This document shows, piece after piece, positions 51,157 to 60,430 of a DNA stretch of 64,000 bases (positions are counted from its first letter, which is position 1; each line of letters begins with the position of its first letter). A model generated the notes under the pieces. It had not been told where the DNA came from and made no database searches. It saw only the letters and a list, made by a program, of their open reading frames with translations. The stretch is taken from NCBI GenBank assembly GCA_900556875.1, contig USQQ01000009.1, forward strand, positions 1-64,000, read 5' to 3'. Origin of the DNA: an uncultured Collinsella sp. (lineage in GTDB: Bacteria; Actinomycetota; Coriobacteriia; Coriobacteriales; Coriobacteriaceae). The position numbers and the translations under genes were made by a program.

Positions 51157-51181
51157 CGTGCATTTTTGCGAGTATTCAGCA
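51157..51181. repeat. third copy of the 25-nt dispersed repeat
   Basis: CGTGCATTTTTG, C, then GAGTATTCAGCA: one base different from the copies at 38022-38046 and 38190-38214. GGGGCTACCC-like text flanks this and the 38190 copy on the same side. Confidence 0.65.
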
Positions 51182-51431
51182 TCGCGAGATAAGTCTTTGG
51201 AGCTAAAGGTCTATCGAAAGCCAGGAAGCCTCCATGGTTCTTCCCTTCTAGACAGCATGCGGCAAGAAACCATCCATATTTGAACATCGACAAGGCCCAA
51301 TTGGCATGTAATGGCTTCTACAAAGACCGCGAACGTCACCTTTGGTCCTATACATCAATCATTGGCCGCAGAAAACTCCGTTTTTTGCACGTCGCCCCAA
51401 GCACCACCCTCACCCAGCGGCCTTCTGCCAA

Positions 51432-51809
51432 AGACCGGACATCGCAGGGCCCGCCGTCAGTTTACTTTTAGGCACACTCCGCAGGACGCAAGAAGCCCTC
51501 GCCGCACTCCACGCTATGCGCGAAGCGCGCCTTATTCCCTTCAGCTTTAATCCCAGAAGACCGCGGACGAAGGGACCCGACGGGTTTCCCTCTGAATGCA
51601 TTCCGCAGCACGAAGCCCCATCAAAGTGCGCGAAGCGCGCTATCTTTCCCCAGCAGTAATCCGCCGAAGACCGGACATCGTAGGGCCCGCCATTAGTTTA
51701 CTTTTAGGCACACTCCGCAGGACGCAAGAAGCCCTCGCCGCACGAAGTGCGCAGCGAGGGCTTCTTGCATGTCCGAGGACGTGCCTAAAAGTAAACTAAT
51801 GGCGGGCCC
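51432..51809. repeat. array of full and broken palindromic repeats
   Basis: A complete element lies at 51683-51809: 29-bp perfect outer arms (51683-51711, 51781-51809, left arm beginning GGGCCCGCCATTAGTTTACT) around an inner GCAAGAAGCCCTCGC/GCGAGGGCTTCTTGC hairpin. At 51432-51505 the left half (about 75 bp, few changes) is repeated without its right arm, and 51549-51660 holds more decayed pieces (CATTCCGCAGCACGAAG; GTGCGCGAAGCGCGC). The whole 50844-51830 stretch has no convincing gene. Confidence 0.7.
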
Positions 51810-51830
51810 GGACGACTACAGGGCTATCGA

Positions 51831-54644
51831 TTACCCCGTGTTCTGCAATCCTGCCGAGACGCCGGTCACGGTCGAAAGGATCAGGCTCATGTACTCGGCT
51901 TTCTTCTCCTCTGCCATCTCGTCCTGGTTCATACGCACCTCGCGAAGGGCGCGGACCTGGGCGATAGACAGGGCGTCGACGTAGGGGTTACGCACGCGGA
52001 CGGCGCAGCCGAGCACGCGACGACGCTGCAGCGGCCACTCGTCACCGACGATGGCAAGGACCCACTTACGGGTGAGCTGCATCTCGGTGAAGACCTTCTC
52101 GGACAGATCCTGGCGATCGCCCAGGTGCAGATACATCTTGGCGATGCGCTGGTCGGTCTTGGCAATCGACATCTCGATGTTGTCGATAAAGGTGCGGAAG
52201 AACGGCCACTCCTGGTAGGCAGCCTTAAGCTGGTCCAGATCACCAAACTGCTCGCAGGCGGTGCCCAGGCCGTACCAAGCGGCCAGATTGATGCGCGCCT
52301 GGCTCCAGCTGAAGATCCACGGAATGGTACGCAGGTCGTCGAGCGACTTGGCACCCAAGCCGCGCTTGGCGGGACGCGAGCCGATCGGCAGCAGACCGAC
52401 CTCGGTCAGCGGCGTCACGGTCGAGAACCACGGTGTAAAGTCCTCGGTGTTCAGCAGGTCCAGATAGCGCTCGTGGCTTGCGGCGTTGAGCTTGTCGGCC
52501 ATATCCCAGAACTTCTGCGTGGTCTCGGTGTTGGTCTTCTCGACGCTCGGAGCCGACTGCAAAAGCGTTGCGGCGGCAACGGACTCAACATGGCGCTGAG
52601 CCAGCGTGCGGTTGCCGTAACGGGCAAAGATGACCTCGCCCTGCTCGGTGAGCTTAAAGAAGCAGTTGACCGAACCCTTGGGCTGCGCCAGCACGGCCTT
52701 GTTGGCCGGACCGCCGCCACGGCCCACGGCACCGCCGCGACCGTGCATGAGCACCAGATCGATATCGTTTTTCTCGGCCCACTTGGCAATGCGCTCCTGC
52801 GCGGAGTGCAGCGCGAGCATGGCCGTGGTAGGACCGGCATCCTTGGAGGAGTCGGAGTAGCCCAGCATGACCTCCATGCGGCGGTTGGTCTGGGCAAGGC
52901 GCTTTTGCACCACGGGCAGCGTAAGCATCTGGTCGAGTACGTCGACGCAGCCCTCGAGGTCCTCGAGCTGCTCAAATAGCGGGATCACGTCGAGCTCGGG
53001 GACATCCTCCTCGTGTGCAAAGGACAGGTGGGCAAGCTCAAAGACGTCGGCCACATGCTGGGCGCTCTTGGTGAACGAGATGATGTAGCGGTGCGCCATC
53101 TTCTTGCCGTAGCGCTTTTGGATGGAACCGATGGCACGGAAGGTATCGATGACCTCGCGCGTCATGGGCTGCAGGTCGCCATGGATACCGTTCTCGTGGA
53201 TATCCTTGAGGGCGCGGGCATGCACCACGGAGTGCTGACGGAACTCCATCTCGACCATATGGAAGCCGAAGGACTCGACCTGCCAGATGATGGTCTGGAC
53301 CGGGCCGTAGGCAGCACGGGCGGCACCGCAGGCGGCCAGGGAGCGCTGAACGACACGCAGGTCATCCAGGAACTCATCGGCGCTGTGATACATGGTATCG
53401 GTGATACGGCGCACGGTGGCGTTGAGTCGGTCTGCCATGACGAGCATGACGGCGCGATGCGGCTCGTGCTCGGAGATCAGCTCGGCGCGGGCCGTGTACC
53501 GAGGGCTCATCTCGACCTGATGGTTCCACAGGTTGATGAGCTCGGCAGACGGCTTGCTGTAGGTGGCCTCGAGCGTGAGGTTACGGCCGATGCGGCGGCA
53601 CTTGTCCTCGAGCTTGAGCACCATGTGGGTGAAGTACTTGGCGGCGACCTCACGGCTCACCTTGGCGGTGACGTTGGGGTTACCGTCGCGGTCGGAACCG
53701 ATCCAGCTGCCGGGATGGAAGAACGCCGGGCACAGCGGCGGCACGGTACCGGCCTTGTCGCCCAGCACCCAGTCGTCAAAGCGACGATAGATGACGGGGA
53801 TAACGTCGAACAGCGTGTTATCGAAGATGTCGATGATGGTATCGGCTTCCTCGACCGGCGTGGGCTTCTTGAGCGCGATGGGGCTCGTACGCACCAGGGC
53901 GTCGATCTCCTGCAGCATATGGCGCTCGTTCTCCACCAGGTCGGAGCCGCCCAGACGCGGACGCTCCTCCAGCAGGTTGGAGATACGGCGAATCTTGCCC
54001 TCGACGGCCTTGCGACGGGCCTCGGTGGGATGTGCGGTAAAGACAGGGTGGAACTCGAGCTTGCCGAGCAGCTCGTTGGCGCCCTCGACACCCATCTCGT
54101 TTACCAACTGGTGATAGGCGACGGTGAGCTCGTTGGCGGGATCGACCTCGGTATCGGTCGATGCGCCGGCCTCGCGCTCGCGCAGCTGCGCCACACGGTA
54201 GTTCTCCTCCGACAGGTTTGCCAGGTGGAAGAAGCTCGTAAAGGCGCGAACGATGACCTGCTGCTTATCGAGCGGCAGACTGTCGATCAGATCGACGACC
54301 TCACGGAATGCCACGGCGGTGGGCTCGTCGGCGGTGGGCACGCCCTGCTCGTCGACGGCCTCGTCGGCAGCACGGGCGCCGGGGTTTCCGGCATTGGCCA
54401 CAATCTCGGCCGTCAGGATCTTGTCGAACAGGTCCGCGATCTCGGGATCATACTCGCTAAGCACACGGCGCTCTAGGCGCAGGAACAGCGCCAAGTTGTC
54501 GCGCAGCTCCTCGGGGATCTCGATCTCGGCGAGACGCTCCCTGGACTCGGCATTCGAGCCGATTCGGTTAACGAGGCGGTTGACCACGGCAGCGACGCGC
54601 GCCGCGGCTTCGGGTACAGACTGGTTGCTTAGGTTCTCAGCCAC
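51831..54644 (-). CDS. ppc: phosphoenolpyruvate carboxylase
   Basis: Carboxylates PEP to oxaloacetate. 937 residues from GTG 54644, chosen because GGGAGGAAAC sits at the right distance; the in-frame ATG 54656 would have AGGAGG only 1-2 nt away. Catalytic motifs: VFTAHPTEARR (His), SDRDGNPNVTAKVS, SDSSKDAG, GRGGAVGRGGGPANKAV, and the C-terminal QNTG end typical of the enzyme. A TATAAT word on the minus strand at 54689-54694 is the likely -10. Confidence 0.96.
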   Translation of the reverse strand: MAENLSNQSVPEAAARVAAVVNRLVNRIGSNAESRERLAEIEIPEELRDNLALFLRLERRVLSEYDPEIADLFDKILTAEIVANAGNPGARAADEAVDEQGVPTADEPTAVAFREVVDLIDSLPLDKQQVIVRAFTSFFHLANLSEENYRVAQLREREAGASTDTEVDPANELTVAYHQLVNEMGVEGANELLGKLEFHPVFTAHPTEARRKAVEGKIRRISNLLEERPRLGGSDLVENERHMLQEIDALVRTSPIALKKPTPVEEADTIIDIFDNTLFDVIPVIYRRFDDWVLGDKAGTVPPLCPAFFHPGSWIGSDRDGNPNVTAKVSREVAAKYFTHMVLKLEDKCRRIGRNLTLEATYSKPSAELINLWNHQVEMSPRYTARAELISEHEPHRAVMLVMADRLNATVRRITDTMYHSADEFLDDLRVVQRSLAACGAARAAYGPVQTIIWQVESFGFHMVEMEFRQHSVVHARALKDIHENGIHGDLQPMTREVIDTFRAIGSIQKRYGKKMAHRYIISFTKSAQHVADVFELAHLSFAHEEDVPELDVIPLFEQLEDLEGCVDVLDQMLTLPVVQKRLAQTNRRMEVMLGYSDSSKDAGPTTAMLALHSAQERIAKWAEKNDIDLVLMHGRGGAVGRGGGPANKAVLAQPKGSVNCFFKLTEQGEVIFARYGNRTLAQRHVESVAAATLLQSAPSVEKTNTETTQKFWDMADKLNAASHERYLDLLNTEDFTPWFSTVTPLTEVGLLPIGSRPAKRGLGAKSLDDLRTIPWIFSWSQARINLAAWYGLGTACEQFGDLDQLKAAYQEWPFFRTFIDNIEMSIAKTDQRIAKMYLHLGDRQDLSEKVFTEMQLTRKWVLAIVGDEWPLQRRRVLGCAVRVRNPYVDALSIAQVRALREVRMNQDEMAEEKKAEYMSLILSTVTGVSAGLQNTG

Positions 54645-54688
54645 GTTTCCTCCCATTCCTCCTTCTATGCACGTAACATGCGGTATTC

Positions 54689-54694
54689 ATTATA
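54689..54694 (-). promoter_or_regulatory. likely -10 box of ppc
   Basis: A perfect TATAAT on the minus strand, 45 nt upstream of the start codon, with no good -35 match. Confidence 0.5.
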
Positions 54695-54810
54695 GGCACT
54701 CGGCAAAAACTTTCGGCGCTGATTGCGCTTTACCACACAAAAGTATTTTCTGCATTGCAAGGGTTTTTGCCCTAAATGGTCGTATTTCTCGGTGGGCGGC
54801 ATACGTAAAT

Positions 54811-54842
54811 GGGGGCATTCCGCATAAAAGCGAAACACCCCC
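54811..54842 (-). terminator. terminator-like hairpin after hisS
   Basis: A 13-bp stem on the minus strand (GGGGGTGTTTCGC with GCGGAATGCCCCC, three G-U pairs), 61 nt past the stop; tail ATTTACG. Confidence 0.5.
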
Positions 54843-54902
54843 GTAACAATCGCTCGCAATGAGCTGGGCACCTCAGCGGCACTACAGCTCAAAAATCATG
54901 CG

Positions 54903-56216
54903 CTACAGGCGCTCGCGAACCGCCTCGACCACGTTGGCCAGATCGACGAGGGCCTCGTCATGGCTCTCCATGTCGCGCACCTTGACCTTGCCGGCGGCAA
55001 GCTCGTCGCCACCCAGGACCAAAATGAGCTTGGCGCCAACCTTGTCGGCCTGCTTAAACTGAGCTTTGAGCGAACGACCCTGGTAGTCGGCCTCGGTCAC
55101 GATGCCAGCGGCGCGAAGCTCCTGCGTGATGGCAAAGACGTTCTGGCGCAGCTCCTTGCCGGCGTTGGCGACATAGACGCACGGGGCCTCATCGGCACCC
55201 AAGTCGTTACCAAAGGCCTGAAGGGCCAGCAGCGCACGCTCAAAACCGACAGCGAAGCCGACGCCCGCCGTGGGCTTGCCACCCTCGAGCTCGACCAGGC
55301 CATCGTAGCGGCCGCCGCCGCCGATGGAGCCGACGCCGGCGCCAGGGGCCTCGACCTCAAAGACAGTACGGGTGTAGTAGTCCAGGCCGCGCACCAAGGT
55401 GGGATCCTCGACATACTCGATACCGGCGGCATCCAGATAGCGCTTGACCTGCTCGTAGTGCTCGCGGCACTCGTCGCACAGGTTGTCACCCATCAGCGGG
55501 GCCTCGGCCATGATCTCGCGGCAATGGTCGTTCTTGCAGTCGAAGGCACGCAGCGGGTTGAGCTCGGCGCGCTCACGGCACTCATCGCACATCTCGTCGG
55601 CGTGATCGAGGATGAACTGCTTAACCTGCTCGCGGTAAGCCGGACGGCACTGGGCGTCACCCATCGAGTTGATAAGCAGACGAAGCTTGGAAAGATCGAA
55701 GCCCAAGCGCTTGTAGAACTCCATGAGCATGATGATGCACTCGGCGTCTGCCGCCGGATCGGGAGCGCCGAGCCACTCTATGCCCACCTGGTGGAACTGG
55801 CGCAGGCGGCCCTTCTGGGGACGCTCGCCACGGAACATGGCCTCGGCGTAGTACGCCTTAAACGGCGTGGAGCCCTGGGGCACCAGATTGTTCTCGACGA
55901 CGGCGCGCACCACGCCGGCCGTGCCCTCGGGGCGAAGCGCCAGGCGCTGCTTGGGCTTGAGTTTGGTGTCGGTGCCCTCGGTAAAGACGCGCTCCAGGTT
56001 GGCACCGCTGAACACGCGGAACATTTCCTTGCGCACGACGTCGGTCGACTGGCCGATACCGTGGACAAACACGTCCACCTGCTCGATCGCGGGCGTCTCG
56101 ATGGGTTTAAAACCAAACGGCTCGAACACGCCGGCCGCAATCTGCTGCATCTTTTGCCAGGCGCGCATCTCGGCGCCGATAAGGTCGCGGGTTCCCTCCG
56201 CCTTCTGTGCCTGCAT
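54903..56216 (-). CDS. hisS: histidine-tRNA ligase
   Basis: 437 residues from ATG 56216 (AAAGG 9 nt upstream); TTG 56222 is the alternative. Class II core: motif 1 (PIETPAIEQVDVFV), motif 2 (ALRPEGTAGVVRAVVEN, then FRGERPQKGRLRQFHQVGIE), HisA loop (LVRGLDYYTRTVFEVE), motif 3 (AVGFERALLAL) and an anticodon-binding domain. A CDECRERAELNPLRAFDC stretch with paired Cys (and CDECREHY further on) is visible in the insertion domain, as in several Gram-positive HisRS. Confidence 0.95.
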   Translation of the reverse strand: MQAQKAEGTRDLIGAEMRAWQKMQQIAAGVFEPFGFKPIETPAIEQVDVFVHGIGQSTDVVRKEMFRVFSGANLERVFTEGTDTKLKPKQRLALRPEGTAGVVRAVVENNLVPQGSTPFKAYYAEAMFRGERPQKGRLRQFHQVGIEWLGAPDPAADAECIIMLMEFYKRLGFDLSKLRLLINSMGDAQCRPAYREQVKQFILDHADEMCDECRERAELNPLRAFDCKNDHCREIMAEAPLMGDNLCDECREHYEQVKRYLDAAGIEYVEDPTLVRGLDYYTRTVFEVEAPGAGVGSIGGGGRYDGLVELEGGKPTAGVGFAVGFERALLALQAFGNDLGADEAPCVYVANAGKELRQNVFAITQELRAAGIVTEADYQGRSLKAQFKQADKVGAKLILVLGGDELAAGKVKVRDMESHDEALVDLANVVEAVRERL

Positions 56217-56275
56217 GGGCAAACACCTTTCTTTTGTATCGCGTCATAGGTAATGGTCATTATACGGCACAAACG

Positions 56276-56486
56276 CAAACAGCGACGGCGCGTCTGACCG
56301 AACGAGGGTATGGGGACTCGTTCGGCCAGGCGCGCCGCCGCTGTTTGTGATCCCTTTTCCTCCGTCCCCTTCGGATCACGTGTTCCCTTGGGGACGGAGG
56401 AAAAGGGCTCATTTCGTAGGCCCGTAGCCGCCTTGGAAACCGAATGATGGTACGAGCATCCATTCGGCTTCCAAGGCGGCCACGGG
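56276..56486. repeat. three consecutive long hairpins between the MFS gene and hisS
   Basis: H1: 17-nt arms 56276-56292/56331-56347 (one mismatch) enclosing CCGAACGA/TCGTTCGG. H2: 18-bp perfect CCCTTTTCCTCCGTCCCC (56352-56369) with 56390-56407. H3: 20-nt arms 56427-56446/56461-56480 (one mismatch) with an outer CCCGT/ACGGG. The H2 arm recurs at 4469-4499. None has a T-run. The 56217-56520 stretch holds no gene. Confidence 0.7.
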
Positions 56487-56520
56487 CAGAACGGGGCGAA
56501 CAGAAAAGAACGACGGACGT

Positions 56521-57825
56521 CTACTCCCCCGCCACGCTTGCGCGCAGCTTGGCGGCGATAGGCTCCGAGGCCAGCAGGAATACGAGCATGATCACAGAAC
56601 ACACCAGGCACACGATCCAGGTGCTCGCAAAGGAGCCCGTGGCATCGAACAGCACGCCCGAGACGATAGCGCCCACGGTGCCGCCGACCATCTCGAGCGA
56701 GGTAATGGTGCCCGTGACCTTGCCGAGGTCGGCCATGCCAAACTGCTTGGACGCGGCGATGGTAGGCGTGATGGTGCCCATGCACGTTCCGATACCAAAG
56801 CTCACCGCGGCGACAATAGGACCGAGGCCCGTCGTCGGGAAGCACAGCGCCACGCAGGCGATAATGCACGCAACGGAGCCAAGGATATTGCCAAAACGCA
56901 GGCCAAAGCGGTCATAGATCGCGCCGAGCGAGATTTTGGCGATAACGACGGTGACCATGTAGGCCGAAAGCACGGTACCCGCCCACATGGGATCGTGGCC
57001 GCCCGTGACGATCTTGGCGCCGTTGACGGTAACGCTCGTCATGTTGGTGACCTGGTTGGGCAGGATGGCGCCATTGACCAGGCCCATAAAGAGGAAGGCG
57101 ACGACGAGCAGCCAAAATGCCGGGCTCTTCTTGATACGAGACCAGCCGACGCTAACCTCGGGGGCCGTGTGCTCGTCCTTGTCGCCCGCGGTGGAAACAG
57201 ACGGATCGCCCGGGTTCTCACCGAGCGGCTTAAGGCCGATCTCGGAAGGTTTGGTGCGGAAGGAATAGGCCGTGATGGGCAGCGCCGCCACAATGCAGAC
57301 GGCAGCGAGCACCAGGAACGCAGAGCGCCAGCCCACACTCATGATCAGCGAGCTCACGATCGGCGAGAGAATGGCTCCGCCAAAGCCCGAGCCCGAAAGT
57401 GCGATGGAAATGGCAAGGCCGCGTTTGGCGGTAAACCAGTTGGCGGTCACCAGGCTAATGAGCAGACGGGTCGAGGCCACAGCAAAGCAGCCCGAAACGG
57501 CAAAGAGCACGTAGACCTGCCAAAGCTCACCCACAAAGCTCATACCCGCGAGCACCGCCGAGGTAGCGATAACGGTGAGCGAGCCCAATACGCGGCCACT
57601 CACCTTATCGGCAACATGGCCGATAACGAGCGAACCCACGACGCTCACCACGGTGGAGATAGCGTTGGAGACGTTGTACTGGGCAAGCGTAATCCCGAGG
57701 TCGCTGACGATGAGCGGCTGGAACAGGCTCATGCAGTTGACGAAAATCGTGTAGCACGTGGCCATGATCACAAAGCCGGAGGCCACCACGAGCCAGCCGG
57801 GGAAAAATTTACGTTGCTGGGACAT
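56521..57825 (-). CDS. OFA-type MFS transporter
   Basis: 434 residues, twelve helices, AAGGAG 6 nt before ATG 57825. Oxalate/formate-antiporter-family style: FFPGWLVVASGFVIMATCYT, DLGITLAQYNVSNAISTVVS, NWFTAKRGLAISIALSGSGF and GAIYDRFGLRFG. The central loop (residues about 200-225) is acidic. It starts 3 nt after the stop of the M20 amidohydrolase gene, so the two are one unit; likely it imports the amidohydrolase substrate or exports its product. Confidence 0.87.
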   Translation of the reverse strand: MSQQRKFFPGWLVVASGFVIMATCYTIFVNCMSLFQPLIVSDLGITLAQYNVSNAISTVVSVVGSLVIGHVADKVSGRVLGSLTVIATSAVLAGMSFVGELWQVYVLFAVSGCFAVASTRLLISLVTANWFTAKRGLAISIALSGSGFGGAILSPIVSSLIMSVGWRSAFLVLAAVCIVAALPITAYSFRTKPSEIGLKPLGENPGDPSVSTAGDKDEHTAPEVSVGWSRIKKSPAFWLLVVAFLFMGLVNGAILPNQVTNMTSVTVNGAKIVTGGHDPMWAGTVLSAYMVTVVIAKISLGAIYDRFGLRFGNILGSVACIIACVALCFPTTGLGPIVAAVSFGIGTCMGTITPTIAASKQFGMADLGKVTGTITSLEMVGGTVGAIVSGVLFDATGSFASTWIVCLVCSVIMLVFLLASEPIAAKLRASVAGE

Positions 57826-57828
57826 GGA

Positions 57829-59130
57829 TTACTCCTTGTGGTCCGCAATGTATCCGAGAGCGACGGCGGCATAAGCCGCGGCGCCGAGCGGCAGCTCGGC
57901 ATCGTTAAAGCGCGCCTTGGGATGGTGCTGGGCAAAATGCTCATCCGTATCGGTTACAGCGGCGCCCACGGTAAAGTACGCGCTCGGGATCTCGCTCGAG
58001 ATAAGCGCAAAGTCCTCGCTCGCCATGGCGTGGAACAGCGGCAGGAAGGCGGACTTGGGCAGCACCGCGCCCACGTAGCCAAGCGACGCCTGCGTCATAT
58101 CGCTGTCGAGCACGAGCGGCGGAACATCCGAAAGCGTCTCGATGGTCGCCGGCGTACGATATGTTGCGGCAACGCCGTTAACGACCTCCGCGATGCGGCT
58201 CTTGAGGTGAGCCATGAGCTCAACATCAAAGCCGCGCAGCGTTCCCTCGAGCACGCAGGTGTCGGGGATGACGTTGGCCGCCAAGCCGCCGGCAAACTTG
58301 CCAACGGTAAGCGCGACTTCCTTGGCCGCCGGCACCTCGCGGGCGATAAGCTCCTGGAGCGCCAGGTGCACATGGACGCCGGCCGTGATGGGGTCGATGC
58401 AGATCTCGGGGCTCGAGCCATGGCCGCCCTTGCCCTGCAGCGTGATGCGGAAACCGTACACGCCCGAAAGCGCCGGACTGCCGTAGAGCACCAGGCCAAG
58501 CGGCGACTGGCTGTTGACATGCATAGCAAAGGCCGCCTGAGGGCGCGGGTTCTCGAGCAAGCCGTCGGCGATGGCAGCGCGTGCTCCCTCAAAGGTCTCC
58601 TCACCCGGCTGGAACAGCAGCTTAACCGTGGCATTGGCATCGGCAAGCTCGGCCTCGCGAGCCTTGAGCAGGCGGGCGGCACCAAGCAGGGCCGTCGCAT
58701 GCATATCGTGGCCGCAAGCATGCATGCAGCCGTTGACAGAGGCGAAAGGCTCGCCCGACTCTTCCGCGACGGGAAGGGCATCCATGTCACCACGCAACAT
58801 GATGACCGTGCCGGCCTGATCGTCCGCGCACGTGCCGTTGCCCTGGGCCGCCACGGCCGCACCGGCGCCGATGAGGCCCACAACACAGGAGCCGTCGACG
58901 AGCGTGGCAAACGGGATGCCCATCTCGGTCAGACGTGCCTGGATATACGCAGAGGTTTGCGGAAGGCGATTACCCAACTCGGGCGTCTGGTGCAGATCGT
59001 GGCGCCACGCAGCAAGCTTGTCTGCAAAAGCTTGAGCCTCGGCAACAAGACCGTCACCGATAGCGGCTTGCGCTTCCGGGGTGGCCTTGGGCGCTGGTTG
59101 CGGTTGAAAATCAGACAGAGCTGGTGCCAT
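57829..59130 (-). CDS. M20 family amidohydrolase
   Basis: 433 residues, GGAGGG 7 nt before ATG 59130. M20D-type metallo-amidohydrolase (IAA-amino acid or N-acyl-amino acid hydrolase-like): WRHDLHQTPELGN, MLRGDMDALPVAEESG, MHACGHDMHATALLG with metal His/Cys ligands, FQPGEETFEGARA, GGHGSSPE in the dimer domain, and AMASEDFALIS. It releases an acyl or amino group from an amide; the substrate is unknown. The downstream MFS gene suggests use of an imported conjugate. Confidence 0.9.
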   Translation of the reverse strand: MAPALSDFQPQPAPKATPEAQAAIGDGLVAEAQAFADKLAAWRHDLHQTPELGNRLPQTSAYIQARLTEMGIPFATLVDGSCVVGLIGAGAAVAAQGNGTCADDQAGTVIMLRGDMDALPVAEESGEPFASVNGCMHACGHDMHATALLGAARLLKAREAELADANATVKLLFQPGEETFEGARAAIADGLLENPRPQAAFAMHVNSQSPLGLVLYGSPALSGVYGFRITLQGKGGHGSSPEICIDPITAGVHVHLALQELIAREVPAAKEVALTVGKFAGGLAANVIPDTCVLEGTLRGFDVELMAHLKSRIAEVVNGVAATYRTPATIETLSDVPPLVLDSDMTQASLGYVGAVLPKSAFLPLFHAMASEDFALISSEIPSAYFTVGAAVTDTDEHFAQHHPKARFNDAELPLGAAAYAAVALGYIADHKE

Positions 59131-59206
59131 AGATGCCCTCCAGTATTATTTGTGCTGCAAACACTTTGATGGTCTAAAGTGCAAGGCATAACTGTAAGGG
59201 CGTTAC

Positions 59207-59235
59207 ATAAAAAACGCCGCCCCAGGAGGGCGGCG
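59207..59235 (-). terminator. terminator of the EamA gene
   Basis: CGCCGCCC/GGGCGGCG stem, TTTTTTATG on the minus strand, 12 nt past the stop. Confidence 0.85.
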
Positions 59236-59246
59236 CAACAAGTTGT

Positions 59247-60230
59247 TTACAATTGCGCGCAATTATTTCGGCGCAAAAAATCGAAATGTGTCTCGCTCAA
59301 GATGATCGACAAGAAGATGAGGACGAAGCCGGCGAGCAGACGCGAAGTGAGCGCCTCCCCCATCAGCAGCACCGAAAACAACACGCCCGAGGGGGACTCC
59401 ATCGATAGGAGCAATGAGCCCGTCGAGGCCGGGACGTGCGCCAAGCCGACGTTTTGGATGAGCAGTGCCACGCACGTGCAGCCCACCGAGAGAAAGGCCA
59501 TCACGCCGATAAAGCTCGGCGTCCACACGGACAGAGGCGCTTGGGTCTCGAATAACAGCGACGAGATAAGGCTCAAGACGCCATTGCCCACAAACATCCA
59601 AAACGTGATGACGTTGATGTCCATTTTGCGACCGTACTTGGCGGTCACCGCCATCTGGATGGCGAAAAAGACCGCACCCGCCAGCGTAATGACGTCACCG
59701 ATGTTGAACTCGACACTATCGAGCGCCACCAGGCCAATGCCCGCCAGACAGAGCAATGCGGCGCCCAAGTTGTAGCGAGTGAGCTTTTCGCCGCTTAGGA
59801 AATAGCTCGCGAACGGGACCAGAATGCAATAGGTGCCCGTCAAAAAAGCGTTCTTACCCGCCGTGGTCTGAGCCAGACCGACCGTCTGCAAGGCATAGGC
59901 TGCCCACATGAGCGCGCCCATGCTCAGACCAACAATCAGATTGCGAGCGTTAAGGTGGGCGGCGATGCGCTTGCGAAAGATAACAAACATGACCAGCGCT
60001 GCGGGAAGAAAGCGAACATAGAGCAGTTCGAACACCGGGATGGTGTCGAGCGCGTCCTTCATAGTCGTAAAGGAGTAGCCCCAGATAATCGCCACCGAGA
60101 GCAGTAGAACTTTCCAGAACAGCGGCGAACGAGCACCGGCGCCACGGGAGATGCCGCCCGCACCCAGGTCCTCGCGAGCAACAGGGCTATCGGGCAAGTT
60201 TTCGATTTCGTTGGCAGCGTATTGGGCCAT
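59247..60230 (-). CDS. EamA/DMT family transporter
   Basis: 327 residues with ten helices in two EamA repeats; GAGGA precedes ATG 60230. First repeat: VAIIWGYSFTTMKDALDTIP, FLPAALVMFVIF; second: GDVITLAGAVFFAIQMAVTA, VGCTCVALLIQNVGLAHVPA, SMESPSGVLFSVLLMGEAL. A hydrophilic N-terminus of about 35 residues precedes the first helix. Family members export amino acids, purines or other metabolites; the substrate cannot be told. Confidence 0.87.
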   Translation of the reverse strand: MAQYAANEIENLPDSPVAREDLGAGGISRGAGARSPLFWKVLLLSVAIIWGYSFTTMKDALDTIPVFELLYVRFLPAALVMFVIFRKRIAAHLNARNLIVGLSMGALMWAAYALQTVGLAQTTAGKNAFLTGTYCILVPFASYFLSGEKLTRYNLGAALLCLAGIGLVALDSVEFNIGDVITLAGAVFFAIQMAVTAKYGRKMDINVITFWMFVGNGVLSLISSLLFETQAPLSVWTPSFIGVMAFLSVGCTCVALLIQNVGLAHVPASTGSLLLSMESPSGVLFSVLLMGEALTSRLLAGFVLIFLSIILSETHFDFLRRNNCAQL

Positions 60231-60306
60231 GGAACATCCTCACACTCAAACTGGGCGTGGTGTCCGCACGCGTATGGCTGCGTGCCGCCTCATGGTCAAA
60301 TAAAAA

Positions 60307-60336
60307 CGGGACGCGCCGGACCCCCGGCACGCCCCG
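60307..60336 (-). terminator. terminator of the first YhgE gene
   Basis: 13-nt arms 60307-60319/60324-60336. The two mismatches on the plus strand become G-U pairs on the minus strand, which then reads CGTTTTTATTT, 95 nt past the stop. Confidence 0.7.
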
Positions 60337-60430
60337 CTACTGTAGCAACAACCAGCGCTGCACCGCAATCCAGCCCGCTAAAGTATCGAGCAGGAAAGCC
60401 TCGATGTTCCGGCAACGCCACATTGCCGCG

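Noticed and set aside
56995..59169. 724-codon open frame across the MFS and M20 genes
   Set aside because: It runs antisense through two well-supported genes and has a His/Arg/Ala-rich, non-protein-like composition.
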